Assembly (NCBI GenBank): GCA_025331565.1
Contig: JAFREQ010000012.1
Coordinates: 8,174,501 to 8,238,500 of the forward strand
DNA: 64,000 nt
Reading direction: 5' to 3'
Origin: Holacanthus passer
Taxonomy: Eukaryota; Chordata; Actinopteri; Pomacanthidae
Part shown: positions 1 to 13,100 of the stretch, in pieces
How positions within the stretch are numbered: position 1 is the first letter of the stretch
Layout of the letters: each line of letters starts with the position of its first letter
Made by a program: the position numbers and the translations under genes
The notes under the pieces: generated by a model
Told to the model about the DNA's origin: nothing
Database searches by the model: none
What the model saw: only the letters and a program-made list of their open reading frames with translations

Positions 1-989
1 GCTGCCAGAGAGAGTCTGTTTGAAGGACGATTGCGCATCAGCCACACCAGTGCATACATCTGCATGTGTGTGTGCGTGCACGAATGAGGAAATGTGTGTA
101 GCTGGATACTGTGCGGTGGGTATTTCTCAAAGATGCTGACAGTAGTAGCTGTTGAAGGTGTTCAGTGTTTGTTAGCTGTCAGTGTAGATTTGAGAGATGC
201 TCAGTGTAAGTGAATGTTCTGCACCGTGGGCCAGTGGAGGAGGTTGAGGATGATCTGCAAAGACTTTTTGGACTCCATCTGCGGTCTGGCTTTGTGCCAA
301 CGTTCTGCCTGACATACAGCCAGTAAGCAGTGATTGTGCACTAAATCTATAATTAAACAAACGTGGCCCCTCTTTAAAGAGATCGGGGCAGAAGGAATGA
401 GTAAATGTGCGAGCGAGACGGAGTGGGAGTGGCTGTGTTGTGCATTCCTAAGAGGTGTAATCCCGTCCCTTAACAAGCACAAATGCATCATTAAAAGGAA
501 ACAGAAACACAGAGGGTGGATTTCTATCACCAGTAATAAGCTCTGAGAGTCTCAGAGGTGACATTCTGGTCCCAAGAATGTACCGCATCCTTCTTTATAC
601 ATAACACACAGCAGTGTCCCTTCTGTGGTGTTTCTCTGCTTCCTAAGAGTTAATTTATGTCTTGAGGAGTGTGAGTTGACAGTGTGTCACCGGTTTGGAG
701 AGGCAATGGAAAATAGCTCTTACACTCTGGGAGCAGTAGTTTTGCCTCTGAGAGAGAAGAAAGATGCCGAGGTCAAAAAAGAGAAAACCCGGATCCTAAT
801 TATAGCACGCAGTGGGTGAAGTGCAGTGTTGTACCTGCACGCTGCATCAGTGATAGGCAGTGATGGCACAGAGAGAGCAGCCTCGACATCGAGACGCTGC
901 CTGTTTCCATTTCTCTTCTACAACTTTTCACGGCAGCTTTCATACTCCCTCGCATGCACGGATACCCAGCCAGTCAGCGGTGCTAATAC
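1..989 (-). other. ptpru intron 10 (partial)
   Basis: This is non-coding sequence downstream of the exon 10 donor. A short TG-rich stretch sits near 63-95. No exon with family similarity was seen, and short open frames on either strand resemble no protein. FN3-4 coding sequence is expected beyond base 1. Confidence 0.8.
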
Positions 990-1191
990 CTGAGATGTTA
1001 GTGGTGATTTCAGTGAGGGCGGTCTGGCCGAAGCCCTTGGCTGTGCGGGCTCGAACGGAGATTAGGTAAGTCGTGCCAGGGTGGAGGTTGGAAAACATGT
1101 GGTAGGTCTCATTCTTCAGCTTGGACACAGTTCTTCTAGGTCCCGGGACGTTGATGCCTGGATCGGACGACTCAATACTCTGGTAACTGAT
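990..1191 (-). CDS. ptpru: ptpru coding exon 10: second part of fibronectin type III repeat 3
   Basis: This 202-nt exon enters in phase 0 and ends in phase 1, with acceptor ttcaacag and donor gtatta, which lacks the usual G at +5. It encodes ISYQSIESSDPGINVPGPRR, then TVSKLKNETYHMFSNLHPGT and TYLISVRARTAKGFGQTALT, ending EITTNIS. LHPGTTYLISVRA is the typical E-F strand region of an FN3 repeat, and two sequons (NET, NIS) are visible. The match to PTPRU is near-complete across the exon. The next exon, carrying FN3-4, lies before base 1. Confidence 0.95.
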
Positions 1192-4100
1192 CTGTTGAAA
1201 AAACCCAGGATAATATCAGAAAAACCAGAGTCACTTCAGCACAGATTTTATGCTTCGTTATTGTAGCTGCTAACAAATTCCAATTTCTAACTCATTTTTG
1301 AGCTCCAGACTGATCAGCAGAGGTCATTAGCTGAGTAATGGCTCTGTCATAAGGAGCGATTCTAATGCTTGATTGATATGATTCACTTCACTCAGAAATG
1401 AATCTGCTTCTCTAAATCAAGGTGCTAATTGCTTATGTGGGTTTTTAGTTTTCAATGAAAATGACATGATTGGCATTGGCCCTGTAAGTCAAAGTCACGC
1501 AAGCAGCCTGGAGTTTTTCAAAAAGGATTGTGAGAGGTAAATTATTTTCTCACTAAGTAACGCTTGATAGAGGCCATGGACTACATTATAAAAGTACATT
1601 CGAGTGTTTACACTGATAGAAGTGTTTAGGAGTTCAATTATTAATTATAACTCTTGATTCAAAAATTGTTGTGCATAAGTGAAATATTAAAGTTTTTCCT
1701 TGAGAGGTGATTTTGCCTCACCTGAACAACATTCTCATGAGAATTTCCATTCTTTGAACAAGTAGAAAGCTAAGTGAGAGGGCTTTACCTCAACCTGAAA
1801 GGCATACCAGGATATACATTAGAGCTAGAGATCCACTTCATTGAAGGAATGAACACTCACTACATACTGAATACGCTCACACGTATGTATCACACACATT
1901 CACACCACACACACTGAAGATGCCACTCAAACCAAACCGAAAGCTTTGCTGATTATAATAACAATACCCGTCCCTGCCTCCTTAGCAGTTGGTGATTTGT
2001 TAACTAGCCCTAACTCTATAGTAAAATCTACATCTGTGGTGATGTCTCCCCTAAAATATTTTGTTGGGGCTGCATTCTCAGCGGCAAAGATGCACAGTGT
2101 GTCTCTATGATCCCTTTACTTTCCTGTGACTACACCTTGCTACTTGTCACTTTGATCATGACGGTGACACTGCTCTATGGAATATATAGGCTACAGTATG
2201 GCACAGAATTGAGTATTTATAGTGCACGGTGCAGAGACTATTACAGATCAAAGACAAAACTGACAGAAGGGCGACACTGAGAGAAAAGGGGGGAAATGTG
2301 TCTGCTGCTTCAGCACCACAAAGATTTAATAATACACAGTACAGTTATGCTACTGATACTGAGCCTTGATAAAGGTCATAGATTCTAAGTTGCACAAACC
2401 TCACAAAAAGGATCAATGAGTCAGGCAGACCACACTAACATATTCAACTAAACAACCCCTCTGCCCCTACACTGTCTCTGCTACTAGGGGATGGAGAGGG
2501 GGTGGTAGGTTAACAAAGGGGAAGGCATCCCCCCTTACATCATCTACTGCTCCTTAGTGTGAAGATAGAATTATGAGCCATACAGTGACAAAACACAGAC
2601 ACACCTCTGTGTTTCCTCTACAAAGGCAGACATAAAAGATGCCCAACAGTGCACAGAGCAGCAAGAAGGGCTTGCAGGACAGCATGGCGGTCGATGGGCT
2701 CAGGCAGAGTGGTCAATGGTTTAATCTGAGAGAAATGAAGAGGATTTCTACAGCTCTGTGTACAGCTTTCTCCGTCAGCCAAGGCAGATGAACACACTAC
2801 AAAGTAAAAAAAAAAAAATCTTGTGCAGCCTCCACTTTATATGTCAAACCACAAATCCTATTTAATAATATCCTTGAGGTGACATTCGAAGAGAGGCCAA
2901 GGAAAGAAGGCTTGAGGACAGGTAGGCAGGCCTCCTGATGGCTTACCACACACAGAAGGTACACAGCAGATCCAAACTCATTATGCTGCTGAACGTGAGG
3001 CCTACAGCACAACAGATGCATGTGAGTTATCTAACAATGACACGGAGATCAATTTTAATGGCACAAGACCAGCAATATGAGCTAGGCCTTGTGAAAAAGG
3101 TCAGCGGGAGCGAATCTGAGCATCGCTGCTATTTTCATTGAAATAGGAACAGTGCACCATGTACTAAAGATTTGGACGAAAGAGAATATAAATTGGAGCA
3201 GAGTGGTTTGGTGATTAAGTACATATCTGTTCTGTGCCAATCGTAGAGGCACTTGAAGAAAATGGCTCACCAAATAAAGAGGAAAGCATTTTTGCACTTG
3301 GCACAAAAATACCAAAAGAACAGCCACACTTTAGTTCCAGGAAAATGTTAAGATTTTGTAGTACTGCTTGATATAATCTTTGTGCTGCAATAAATCTTTT
3401 AAGAGTTACTGGATGTGCTTGCTACAGTCTGAATATTAAAATTAGGGCTACAGTAAAAGACGTTCACAAAGTGATCAAATCATGTCGCAAATGGGGTAAA
3501 TGGGGAATTGGACCCAAGTGCCAATAGAGGCAGGACTGAAGCGGTTCAATATTTTATAAATCCCCAAATCAAAAGACTTGCTGGTGGTAAAACAGGCAAG
3601 GGTCAAAACCAAATGACCAAATGCGGTCCAAAACAAGCAATATCCAAAATACACGAAAATCACACGAGGGCTGGGGAGCTTGACATGAGACAAGGTACAA
3701 AGACAAACTGGGAAAGAAAGAGGGGAAAGCACAGACTAAATACACCAGGAGGAGAGGAACAAAGGGGAAACTACAAATTTTTGGGGCCGGAAAAAGACAA
3801 GACATGACAGTAAAGGCACTGAACACACTTGAGGACAAACTCTATTAAATTAAAACAGGTAATAACTAAACAAACAAACCAAATCATGTACATGTACATA
3901 AGACAGCTGCTGTAAATCCACTGACCACAAGGTCCATTTAGTAGCTGTTCTAGAGCTTTCTGTCACATCACACACTCAGATGAAATTGGCCAGTTGTCAT
4001 GGAAGTGCAAATGTTCAAGTTTTCTCTGCACTTAATAAATTTCATATCAATGATGTTTTAAAGGTTAGATTCATTTTTATTTTAATTCAAAAATAGAAAT

Positions 4101-7100
4101 TTGAACTCCACTACAGTTGAGTGTATGTTAATACTGATTTCTCCATATTTGAAGCAGTGTGCATGGGTGAGTCTGTGTCTGTTTCTTTAGAGCCTTTCCA
4201 ACACTAAAAGACACAAGAGCAGAAGCCTAAGGAGTGTGTTAGTGTGTCTATCTGCTCTAACCTAAGCTGCAACCCTGGTGCTAATGCATGTCTGGCCAGC
4301 TTACCATCAACAGGAGAAAATTAGCCCGGTGTTTCTCACAAGCACGGGCCCTCAAGTGAAAAGGGCAGCATTAGTGAACTACATTGTGAGGGCTTACAGG
4401 TTCCTTTAAAAGACAAAAAGCGTCATGATAGCCCATCTTCTGTCAAGTATTTCCCAACTGTGTGGAATCCGGTCTTGGATGAGATCCTAATCCTAAAAGC
4501 CTTTTCTTTTGTAACATTAAAGTGGAATATACCATTTAAAGCATAAATCTAAAATCTGTCTAGCTCGTCCAAACAGTTTAGCTAAGAAAACTAACAGGTG
4601 TCTCTGGGCTCACCTCATATTGGGTAATAAGGCCATTGGGCTCGACCGGTTCCTCCCACTTCAGGAAGATCATGTCATCCAGCGGGGTGAAGGTGAGCGA
4701 CTCTGGTGCTATGCCCCCGGGAACTGTAAGAAATTGTCAGAACAAACATTTGTTGGGGAAATTGAAGTGCTAATCCCACAGTGAGCCTCTCCTGTCAATA
4801 TCACAGAAATGAATGTCACAGTGGCTCAGAACAACGCACCACACGAGACACTCAGACAGCCAGAGAGCAGCAGGCAGACAACATCAGATAAGGACACGGT
4901 TAATTTATGAACTGCATCTATTATATAACCACAACACAGACAAGAGAGAGAAAATATAAGAAGGATATTATGATTTCATATCAATCTTCAGTCAAAGTTC
5001 AGAAATATATTGATGAATATGTCAGACACTCGCTGGTAAACATGTTTCTGAAAGGCACTGAAAGGACTGCAAATGCTTAAACATTCAATATTAAGACTGT
5101 GTTAACAGTTTTTTGGGCCATTTGGTTGCAGTCCGAGTCCCCTTGGTCTGTGTGAGCGCTGTACAAAAGAAGACTGTTATATGAGATTCAGGCCTGAGGC
5201 TAAAGCAAGAGCCAAACAGCTGAGTCGACTGTTATTTTTGAATTGAGTTAGTCTGGAGGACAGAGTTGCTTATTAAGGCGTTTGGAAAAAGCGTTCATAA
5301 TTGACGCCTACTGTATACATACATTTATCTTTCAACACTTTAAAAAAAAATCTCTCTTGGTTTCTGACTCTCTCTTGATCTCTTTCTATCATTCCCTACA
5401 AACAGTATATCTCTTTCTGAAAAATGTTGTTTGTTTTGATTTTTCACGGCAGAACTGATTTCTCCCTCGGCCGCCATGCAGACGATGTGCTACAGCACAA
5501 AAGAATAATAGGAGATAAGAAATAAGCTCAAAATCCTATCTCAGGGTTGCCGGAGTCTCCAATATAATGTTTTCTCTTTTATGTTATTTCATCTGAAAAT
5601 GAAAAGGATCTTTTGTAATGCTGATTCAGCCTCAGTCAGATGGTCACCCACTCTGTATTAATGTGGGAGAGGAAGACAGAGGAGCTGAAGTGTTAGAAGT
5701 GTTCGTGGTTTGAAATATGAAGCAAATTCACCACATATGAACCCAAACTGATATATTGATTTGTATATTCTAACCACGGGTGGTGTGTTTGATTTATGAT
5801 GGAAAACACGTAAAAAACTCAAAGGTAACTATCAGAGCATAAGTTAAATGTGACAGTAAAGTTCTGTTTGTGGGCAGTCTCAGGTCTGGATATTCTCCTT
5901 TATGACATTTACAATGAGAATAGTTAAACAATTTGAGATATTCTGGTACATTTTAGACGTCACACTCCTCCAAAACAGCTATTTAAAGTAACCCATGCGA
6001 TCATAATTTAAGATATGACAATGATAACCCCAAGTCTCTCTGAACAAAAAGTTTAGTAAGTACAAATTAAGCTGGAGGGTCATTTTAAAACTTAGATGTT
6101 GTTGTGGCCATACAAAGTAAAATAATATATAATTTGATTAATTTTAGTAGAAATAAATTTTAGTAGAAATTGTATCATAAAGGTGTTGATTTAACTTCAT
6201 GGTCATTGTGGAAGCTGTGTTTTTTGGTGCTGTTAAAATATACTCTTATACTGAAGTGTTTCTGTTATTTTTTTTTGTGCACCCTATTTATATCAGCACC
6301 ACAAACTACATCTCCTGAAAGTTCAATCAACACCTCTCTACAACAGTTTCAAGAAAAACTGAACATCTTCATCTTTTACACATTTAATGAATGGAGGATT
6401 TACTGCAAGACGGTTGAATTAGACTGCATTAGTTTTATTTTTGGTTTTATTTTTTATTTTAGTTTTTTTATTAGTTAGGTGTACGTATATCAATATCCAG
6501 GCAGCATTTTATCTAAAATAAGAATAGAGACTTACTGTCCTCCTCGGTCTGGAAGGTGACCTCTCTGCCCTCTTTCTTCCCCTCTGGGTTCGCCAGTGAC
6601 AGACGGACATGGATGCCGTGGTAGGGTGGCAGATCACGCAGCGTGAAGCGTGAGGCGTTGTGCTCCACAGCCAGGCACTCGCGCACGGTGGTATTGTGGC
6701 CTCCGCCGCCTCCCGCCATGGTGTAACGGTAGCACAGGGACACTGAGTAGGTGTGGCAGCGTGTCAGGTTGAACGCCAGATTCTCCCACTGCAAGGACAA
6801 CTGCCTGGACTGGATATCTGTGGCTGTGAGGCCCCGCAATGCACGCATGGGCTCTGGGAGGGAGGAGGAAAGATTGAAGAAAGAATTGAAGTAATAAAGA
6901 AAGCAGAGATGCATTGACAAAAAAAAGCAATGTCATTAGAGAGGCAGACGACACTGTATTTTAGAAAATGAAAACACAGGTAGCTTCTATTGTGAAATAT
7001 TTGATTTCAGCCTGAGCACCCAGCAAATGACAGCGTCACTGTTGTCCCAGGACTACCCTGGCAGTTTTTCATTTGTTCCCCTCCTACATGCCGCCATATT

Positions 7101-10100
7101 GCCCCGCCGCAACATGGAGGTCAACACTTTGCTGCCAGCACAACACACCCACATCCCCCACGGCAGAGCGGGAACTCATGCCAATTGCACTAATTAATCG
7201 GACAGGCTGCGGGTTGCTGTCGCAGTCCCACCACTCCCGCCTCCGTGTTGCAGAGCTAATTGACTATCCAGTAGATATACTTCTTTGCCCTGAGGTTTAA
7301 TCCGCTCACAAAAATACCAGTGCTATACAAGGGCATTCACTTCCGCTGGTCACTTTTACTGCTGGGTCATCGCGATGGCCTGTCACGTATTTTTAGAAGG
7401 CACCGAGTTAATTCTGGTCACTGCCGGGATAACCCTGACTTTCTCTGACTCAGACTAAAAGAACAAAAGCTCTGTCTTTGATATCCTCTTCAAGTGTAAT
7501 GGCTGGCTGAAAGATACAGAGAGCCTCTATACACGGAGACACAGACGAGCCAGTGTTCAGGAGAACCTCCGAAACTGAAGCGAGGCTGAGTTAAGCCAAG
7601 GACATCCTCTGAATCAATGGAGGCCTTTATCTGTGGCCATTATTAACACAATCAATGCCTTTTTATCAAGCAATATGCTACATAGTCCATTGTATTGCTA
7701 TATTCTCTTTAATAGGGCAGGTTGAGTAATGGGCTGGGGAGGCAGGGAATGACAGCTGAGATATGGGGTACAGGGAGAGATCGGTGGAGTTTGAGGTTAC
7801 TGGCCAAGGTCTTCATTCCTTCACTGACTTGTACACTCGGTAGGATTCTCGCTGTAGCACAGATTAGGGTAGGGAACTTAAACAAGGCGGATAATGCATC
7901 AGCGAGCAGCGGCTAATGCACTAAAACAAGAATTATCTAAGAAAATGGATTTGAAGTCTGTGCAGTAGTTGTGCAAGGACACACTAACACACACATACAT
8001 TTGCTGTGTAAAATAATTATTTTGCCTTATGTCTTTATCACTGCCTTTTATCTCCTCTCCTTGCGTCCTCCTCTCTCCATCTATTATGCACGTACACATG
8101 TTCAGATACATATAAATTAATATTCTAACATTATCAGATACAATAGCCCTTTGTCCAATTTCTCCTTCCCTTATTACTGCCTGTGGTGGAGCGATTCTTT
8201 TAAAGTGAAATTTTATGACGTTTCCAATCTATACTGGAGGCCTCTGCAGTCACCAGCTTTCCCTTTTAATTTGCTGTCTGGCATCTCATACTAGATGGAA
8301 ATATGACCAGAGCATTGATCTGAGCCCCATCCACGCTAATGTGACGGCAGATAAATGGGTGGCCACAGTAATCGCAAAGTAGTAGACTGCACCCAGCAAG
8401 AAATGTTAATGTTCCATTGTTCAGTGTGACTGAGGATTGTCTTAATGGTGCAATTGATAGTCTGCACAGTCTGAGAGCTAAATAAAGAGAGGCATTTAAC
8501 TGCTGAGTTGATGAAAGTGCCGCCAAAGAGGCCACAGTGTGCTCATTGTGGGTTTTCTCAAAGTGGACATCTGTGCCAGCCCCTTCCCCTTGCCTCGTCT
8601 TATTTGTCTGAATGCCACGGGCACCCATTCTCTGGCACCCTGGGGCGTGAAAACCGCAGCCGCCCCAACGAGGCCAAAAGCCCAGAGCACCATGTTGATC
8701 CTTGGAGATTGGAAGTTAGAGTGGATGTGACAGGTCCTGGTTTATTATCTCCCCTAAAACTGTGACACAGGACAGCAGCAGGACGGAGCAGAGCTGCTTT
8801 AGATTGCATGCATCCGTGGAGAGGATCTGGAGTGACTTTGTCAGCCAGGAAAACCAAATTTATACAGACATGCACGCCTATAACCATGTGCAAGCAAAAA
8901 CACAAGCACACATAAATCCAAACACCCTGAATGTGAAACGGGGAATTGTGGAAGACGTGATGAACGACATGCCAAGAAAGGCAAAGAACTTAATGTGCCT
9001 AATTTTAGTCCTGCTCCGGCGCTGGCTCCCTCGAACAGACCAAGAGCATCATGGGCAGGGGCTTTCCAGAAGGTTCAGTGACCCAGCAGCAGGTGGAAGC
9101 CCATTAACGTAGTTTGGGGACCACCTGCAGTACAAATGCTCGCCTCTCCTCTGTGATTTACTTGAGGGGCTTCAAGCTGTGCTAATGCGCCGTGCTGATA
9201 ATCACAGCAATGGCTCATCAAGCACACCTGGATGGCCATCAGAGCCAGGCGGAGACCATGTTCACATTCACGGCCATTAGTTTTACAGCAGCCGCGCGAG
9301 GACAGCTCGGCTCGGCGACGATGCGTATGCGCACAGCGAAGCCAGCTAGTCGACATGTTTGGGGAGGAGGGAGATATTCAGCATGACCATACAAGAGTGA
9401 GATTAGTCACGGTGGCAAGACACAGCTTCTGGAGAGGAAATTCACTTTGATCCTAAATACAGTGAGGGTCCAAATATCCCTTCTGTTCACTGGATGGTTA
9501 CCACCTCCATGAAATCACCACAACAACCCCACCATCCATTTCCTCATGCTTAAACCTAATCAGGCCAACAGCAAAGGGGGACGATCAGGATTCAGCGGTG
9601 GAACGCGGGGTCAGTAGGGGTGGTGTAGACCAGATGGTTTGTTGGTTGGGTCAGGGGAGCTCTGGGAACCAGGTGGTGATTAGAGTCTCCTGCAGGGTCA
9701 AGAAGGTGAAATACACCAGGTGGAGGAGGATTTCCATTGCTGCAGCCTACTGTAGAGTGTGCACCACATCAGCACCACCCAGGTGTGAACGCTGCGTCAC
9801 GTAGGAGTCAATCAGATGTAGCTGCACTACAAAAAACTAATTTAACCATCAGTCACTCACAGCTTCGCAGCCATCTAAGGACAAAATACAACAGACTGGC
9901 AAAATTAATTTCACCTATACTTCCCCTGTGTTGAACTAGTACTGCATCTAAATGCCCTGTTTAACAGCTCAGCAAACACAGCAGTATTACTTATCCCACA
10001 CATGGTTGAACAAGCTAATGTCACAGTGGTTGAAATGTAAATACATCATTAAAGGCTGAGTTTAGTGACTTTCACAAACACCGACACCAGCAACTGTGAA

Positions 10101-13100
10101 AGCAATTTCCGTACGATGTGAATCCCCTCTCGCTTCACCTCTCGTACATGCACTCTCCTCATTTTTACTGTTTCACTCTCTCACTTTGAAAAACTATCCT
10201 CTCTCTCTCCCCCCCACACACACACTCCCACTCCACAGCCTTCCCTCCACTCTTCCCTCTCTCGCTATCGACTTTTTCCCCCACTTTTTTTATTGTGAAT
10301 TTTCGGCGTCTCTTGAGTTGGGGCGGGGATTGCAAAGGGAGGGCTGTGTGCTCACTCGTGGTGCCTGATGAATGAGGGGTGTCTTTGGCTGTTGGGAGAG
10401 GAGAGTAGCTTTAATATGTCATTGGAGAGGGGGCCAGGGAGGCTCTACTGGAGCAGGGTAGGGAGATATGTGAGGGATGGTGTGTGGCAGGAAGAGACCG
10501 TTGGGCATAGAAAAGAGTGATGACCACGGAAGACACAAATCCACAGACTGCCTTTGGGTAACACAAAGCTCTCCATATTGTGTGCCTGTAAGTGCTGCAC
10601 ACACATTGCAGATGCAGGCAGCAGTAATGAATGCCTGCATCTCTGTGGGTGCATCTGCATCAGCACAGTGCTCTTTGTGCTATGTGTACTACTTAGAAGT
10701 AAGCATGGGTGTGGCCCGCTGGTATACTGCTCATCTCCCTGGGTGTTCTGTGTCGGCACCGTGACAAATGACAGCGGCGCACAGATGTGAGCAGGCAGTA
10801 CAAAATGCTCAATTGAAAAAAAAAAAAAAAAAAAAAAGACACGAGGAAAACGTTCACCTGAATAAAGGATGAGAATGAAAAATAATTCATATTTAAATCT
10901 GCATGTTGCTGGAATGTTAGCTGTCACTGTAGTTTAAAGGGAAGCAACAAAGAAAATAAGAGCTGAAACAATTAGTCTATTATAAAATGAGTTGAGCGGC
11001 AGAATATTAATCAGCACCTATTTTGATTATTGAAGCAAAAATGACAAAGAACTGCTCATTCCAGAATTCAGGATTTGTTCATTTTCTTTGTCACAAAACT
11101 GAGTATCTTTTGGTCTTGGACTGCTGTTCACATAAAACAAGCAATTTAAAGATGTTACATTGGGGTCTTGGAATTTATAACATCTATGAATATTTTTCAC
11201 GATTTACAGCCAAAACTATTAATCAATTAATTGAGAACATAATCATTTTCATCATTATCATTATCATGAATATGTGAAGTCATACAGATAGTATGTCCCT
11301 CATTGTTTCTTTAGACCTTATTCTAAAACCATTTGCAGTGTGTATCTGTGTCTACTGTTATGGCTGTGTCACCTACAATTTCTTGCCCATTTATTTGTTA
11401 CTTGCCAAATAAAAGTTCCCTCCACTTTAGTAGATACCACAGAAGGCTGCTTTAGGCTACTGCACTCAGCCAGCTGTTATCTTTTAAACAACCGTCAAAC
11501 CAATATTGCCATGCTGGCAGCAAAAATGTCTCCCTTTCAGTCTTCTCAGACTCCAGAGTTCAGAGAACGCCAGCGATAGCAAATGTGCCTTTTCTCATGA
11601 GATAAGTACATGCAGCGACCGAGTTAAAACTTGTCTATCAGCCCCTGTCTGATTGAATTTTAGCAGATTATCGTGACAGATGCAGCCCCGTAACGCAAGA
11701 CTCTCTGAAGTTATGGCATACAGTTGTTGGACATCAGGACTTTGAGCTGTGATTGATCTTTTATTAACTACAAAAAAGACATATCTGTAGGCATTATTTT
11801 AACCTAGATTAAATGTATCTGCCGCTACAAATCACAGAGCAGCATCATGGTGCAGGTTTGATTGTGGTTTCTACTAAACAGCCATGTGCTCAACACACTG
11901 TATTCTCTTCTCCAGGGCTCTGGGGCACTACATCACCTTAACAGTGCACACTGTAATTCCCCTAAGCACTACACATTGCATAATGGCTCCTTTCAGAGGA
12001 CTGTCTCTGCCCAATAAAACAAAAGAGACCAACACAAAACCCCAAACGGAGAGAATAGAGCGCACCCTGTTATCTCTACACACATGACATCGTACTACAA
12101 GATTCAGATATAGCTACAAAATCCTGCCATAGAAATGATGCAAGTGATAAAGTAAACAATATCCCACAATGCAGCTTAAACACACAACACATGGATAAAA
12201 GCTGGGTGGTGTGTGTTCAACGCAGCGGCAGCAGCTACTGGTGAACAGCAGTTTGCAGGAGCAATAGCACTTGCGTTAAAATACTCCGTTATATGCATGA
12301 GTGTGTAGTTGATGATGATTGTTATCGTTGCACTCATCTGAATCCACACTCTGAGCTCTATTATCTAACACAGCCAGCAATCAAATGAAGCCATATGACC
12401 TAAAGTACAACACTCTAATACACTGGGCCAGTGGTTCCCTGAGGAACAAGAACACATTTCTGTTACACGAAATCACGTTTGCGACTTTTTTTTCCAGTGA
12501 AATGGTTCTCACCTCCTTCAGGGTCTCTAAAAATCCTCAAAATTAAAATCACGCCTTAGTCAAACTGACCACAGCTCTTGCGTACACCAAGACCATAACC
12601 TGTCACAACAATCACAACAATGCTTCATTTTAAGGGCTCACAGGCCAAAAAAGGTTCACTCCCACTTCATTGGGCGACCAAAGCTCACCTGCACACTTGG
12701 TCCTGCTCACAAGAGGCGGTCCAGGCGGGCCGGTTCCCCCCTCTCCTGGCCGAGTCAACAGCACGCTGATGTGGTACTCTGTATCTGGATCCAGGTGCCA
12801 CAGCTTATAGGTGACCATGTTGACCCCGTGCACCTCTGACCACGGAGACTGGCTGGCACGGTACTCAATCTCCTTCCTGATAATGGGGCCGTCTCCCAGG
12901 ATAGAGTTGGTGTTGAGCTGGATGATCAGGTAAGTGGAGCCGGCACGCAGCAGCTGGGGCGGCGCAATGGGGGATGGAGGTACTGTGAGAGGAAATGAAA
13001 AGCAGTGTTTTTCACTTTCTGTTCAAACACGTTCAAGCATTTGCTGGCGGACCCGTAGCGCAGTCTGCACAGTCTTGGGAGGTAAAGTTGTGGTATTCAT

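Larger units (their letters stand above)
6854..12688 (-). other. ptpru intron 7
   Basis: A 5835-bp intron. GC-balanced, low-repeat islands occur at about 7060-7290, 8500-8760 and 8930-9400 and may be regulatory. A pyrimidine-rich tract lies at about 10130-10275, with a 22-A tract at 10816-10837. Open frames up to 160 codons (10445-10927, minus) run through the poly-A tract, which reads as polyphenylalanine, and look spurious. Confidence 0.8.

Noticed and set aside
6634..6954. Second minus-strand frame of 106 codons overlapping exon 8
   Set aside because: It is an alternate frame of exon 8. The true frame gives the FN3 repeat and the correct splice phases.
10445..10927. Minus-strand open frame of 160 codons in intron 7
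   Set aside because: It crosses the 22-A tract as polyphenylalanine and has no family similarity.
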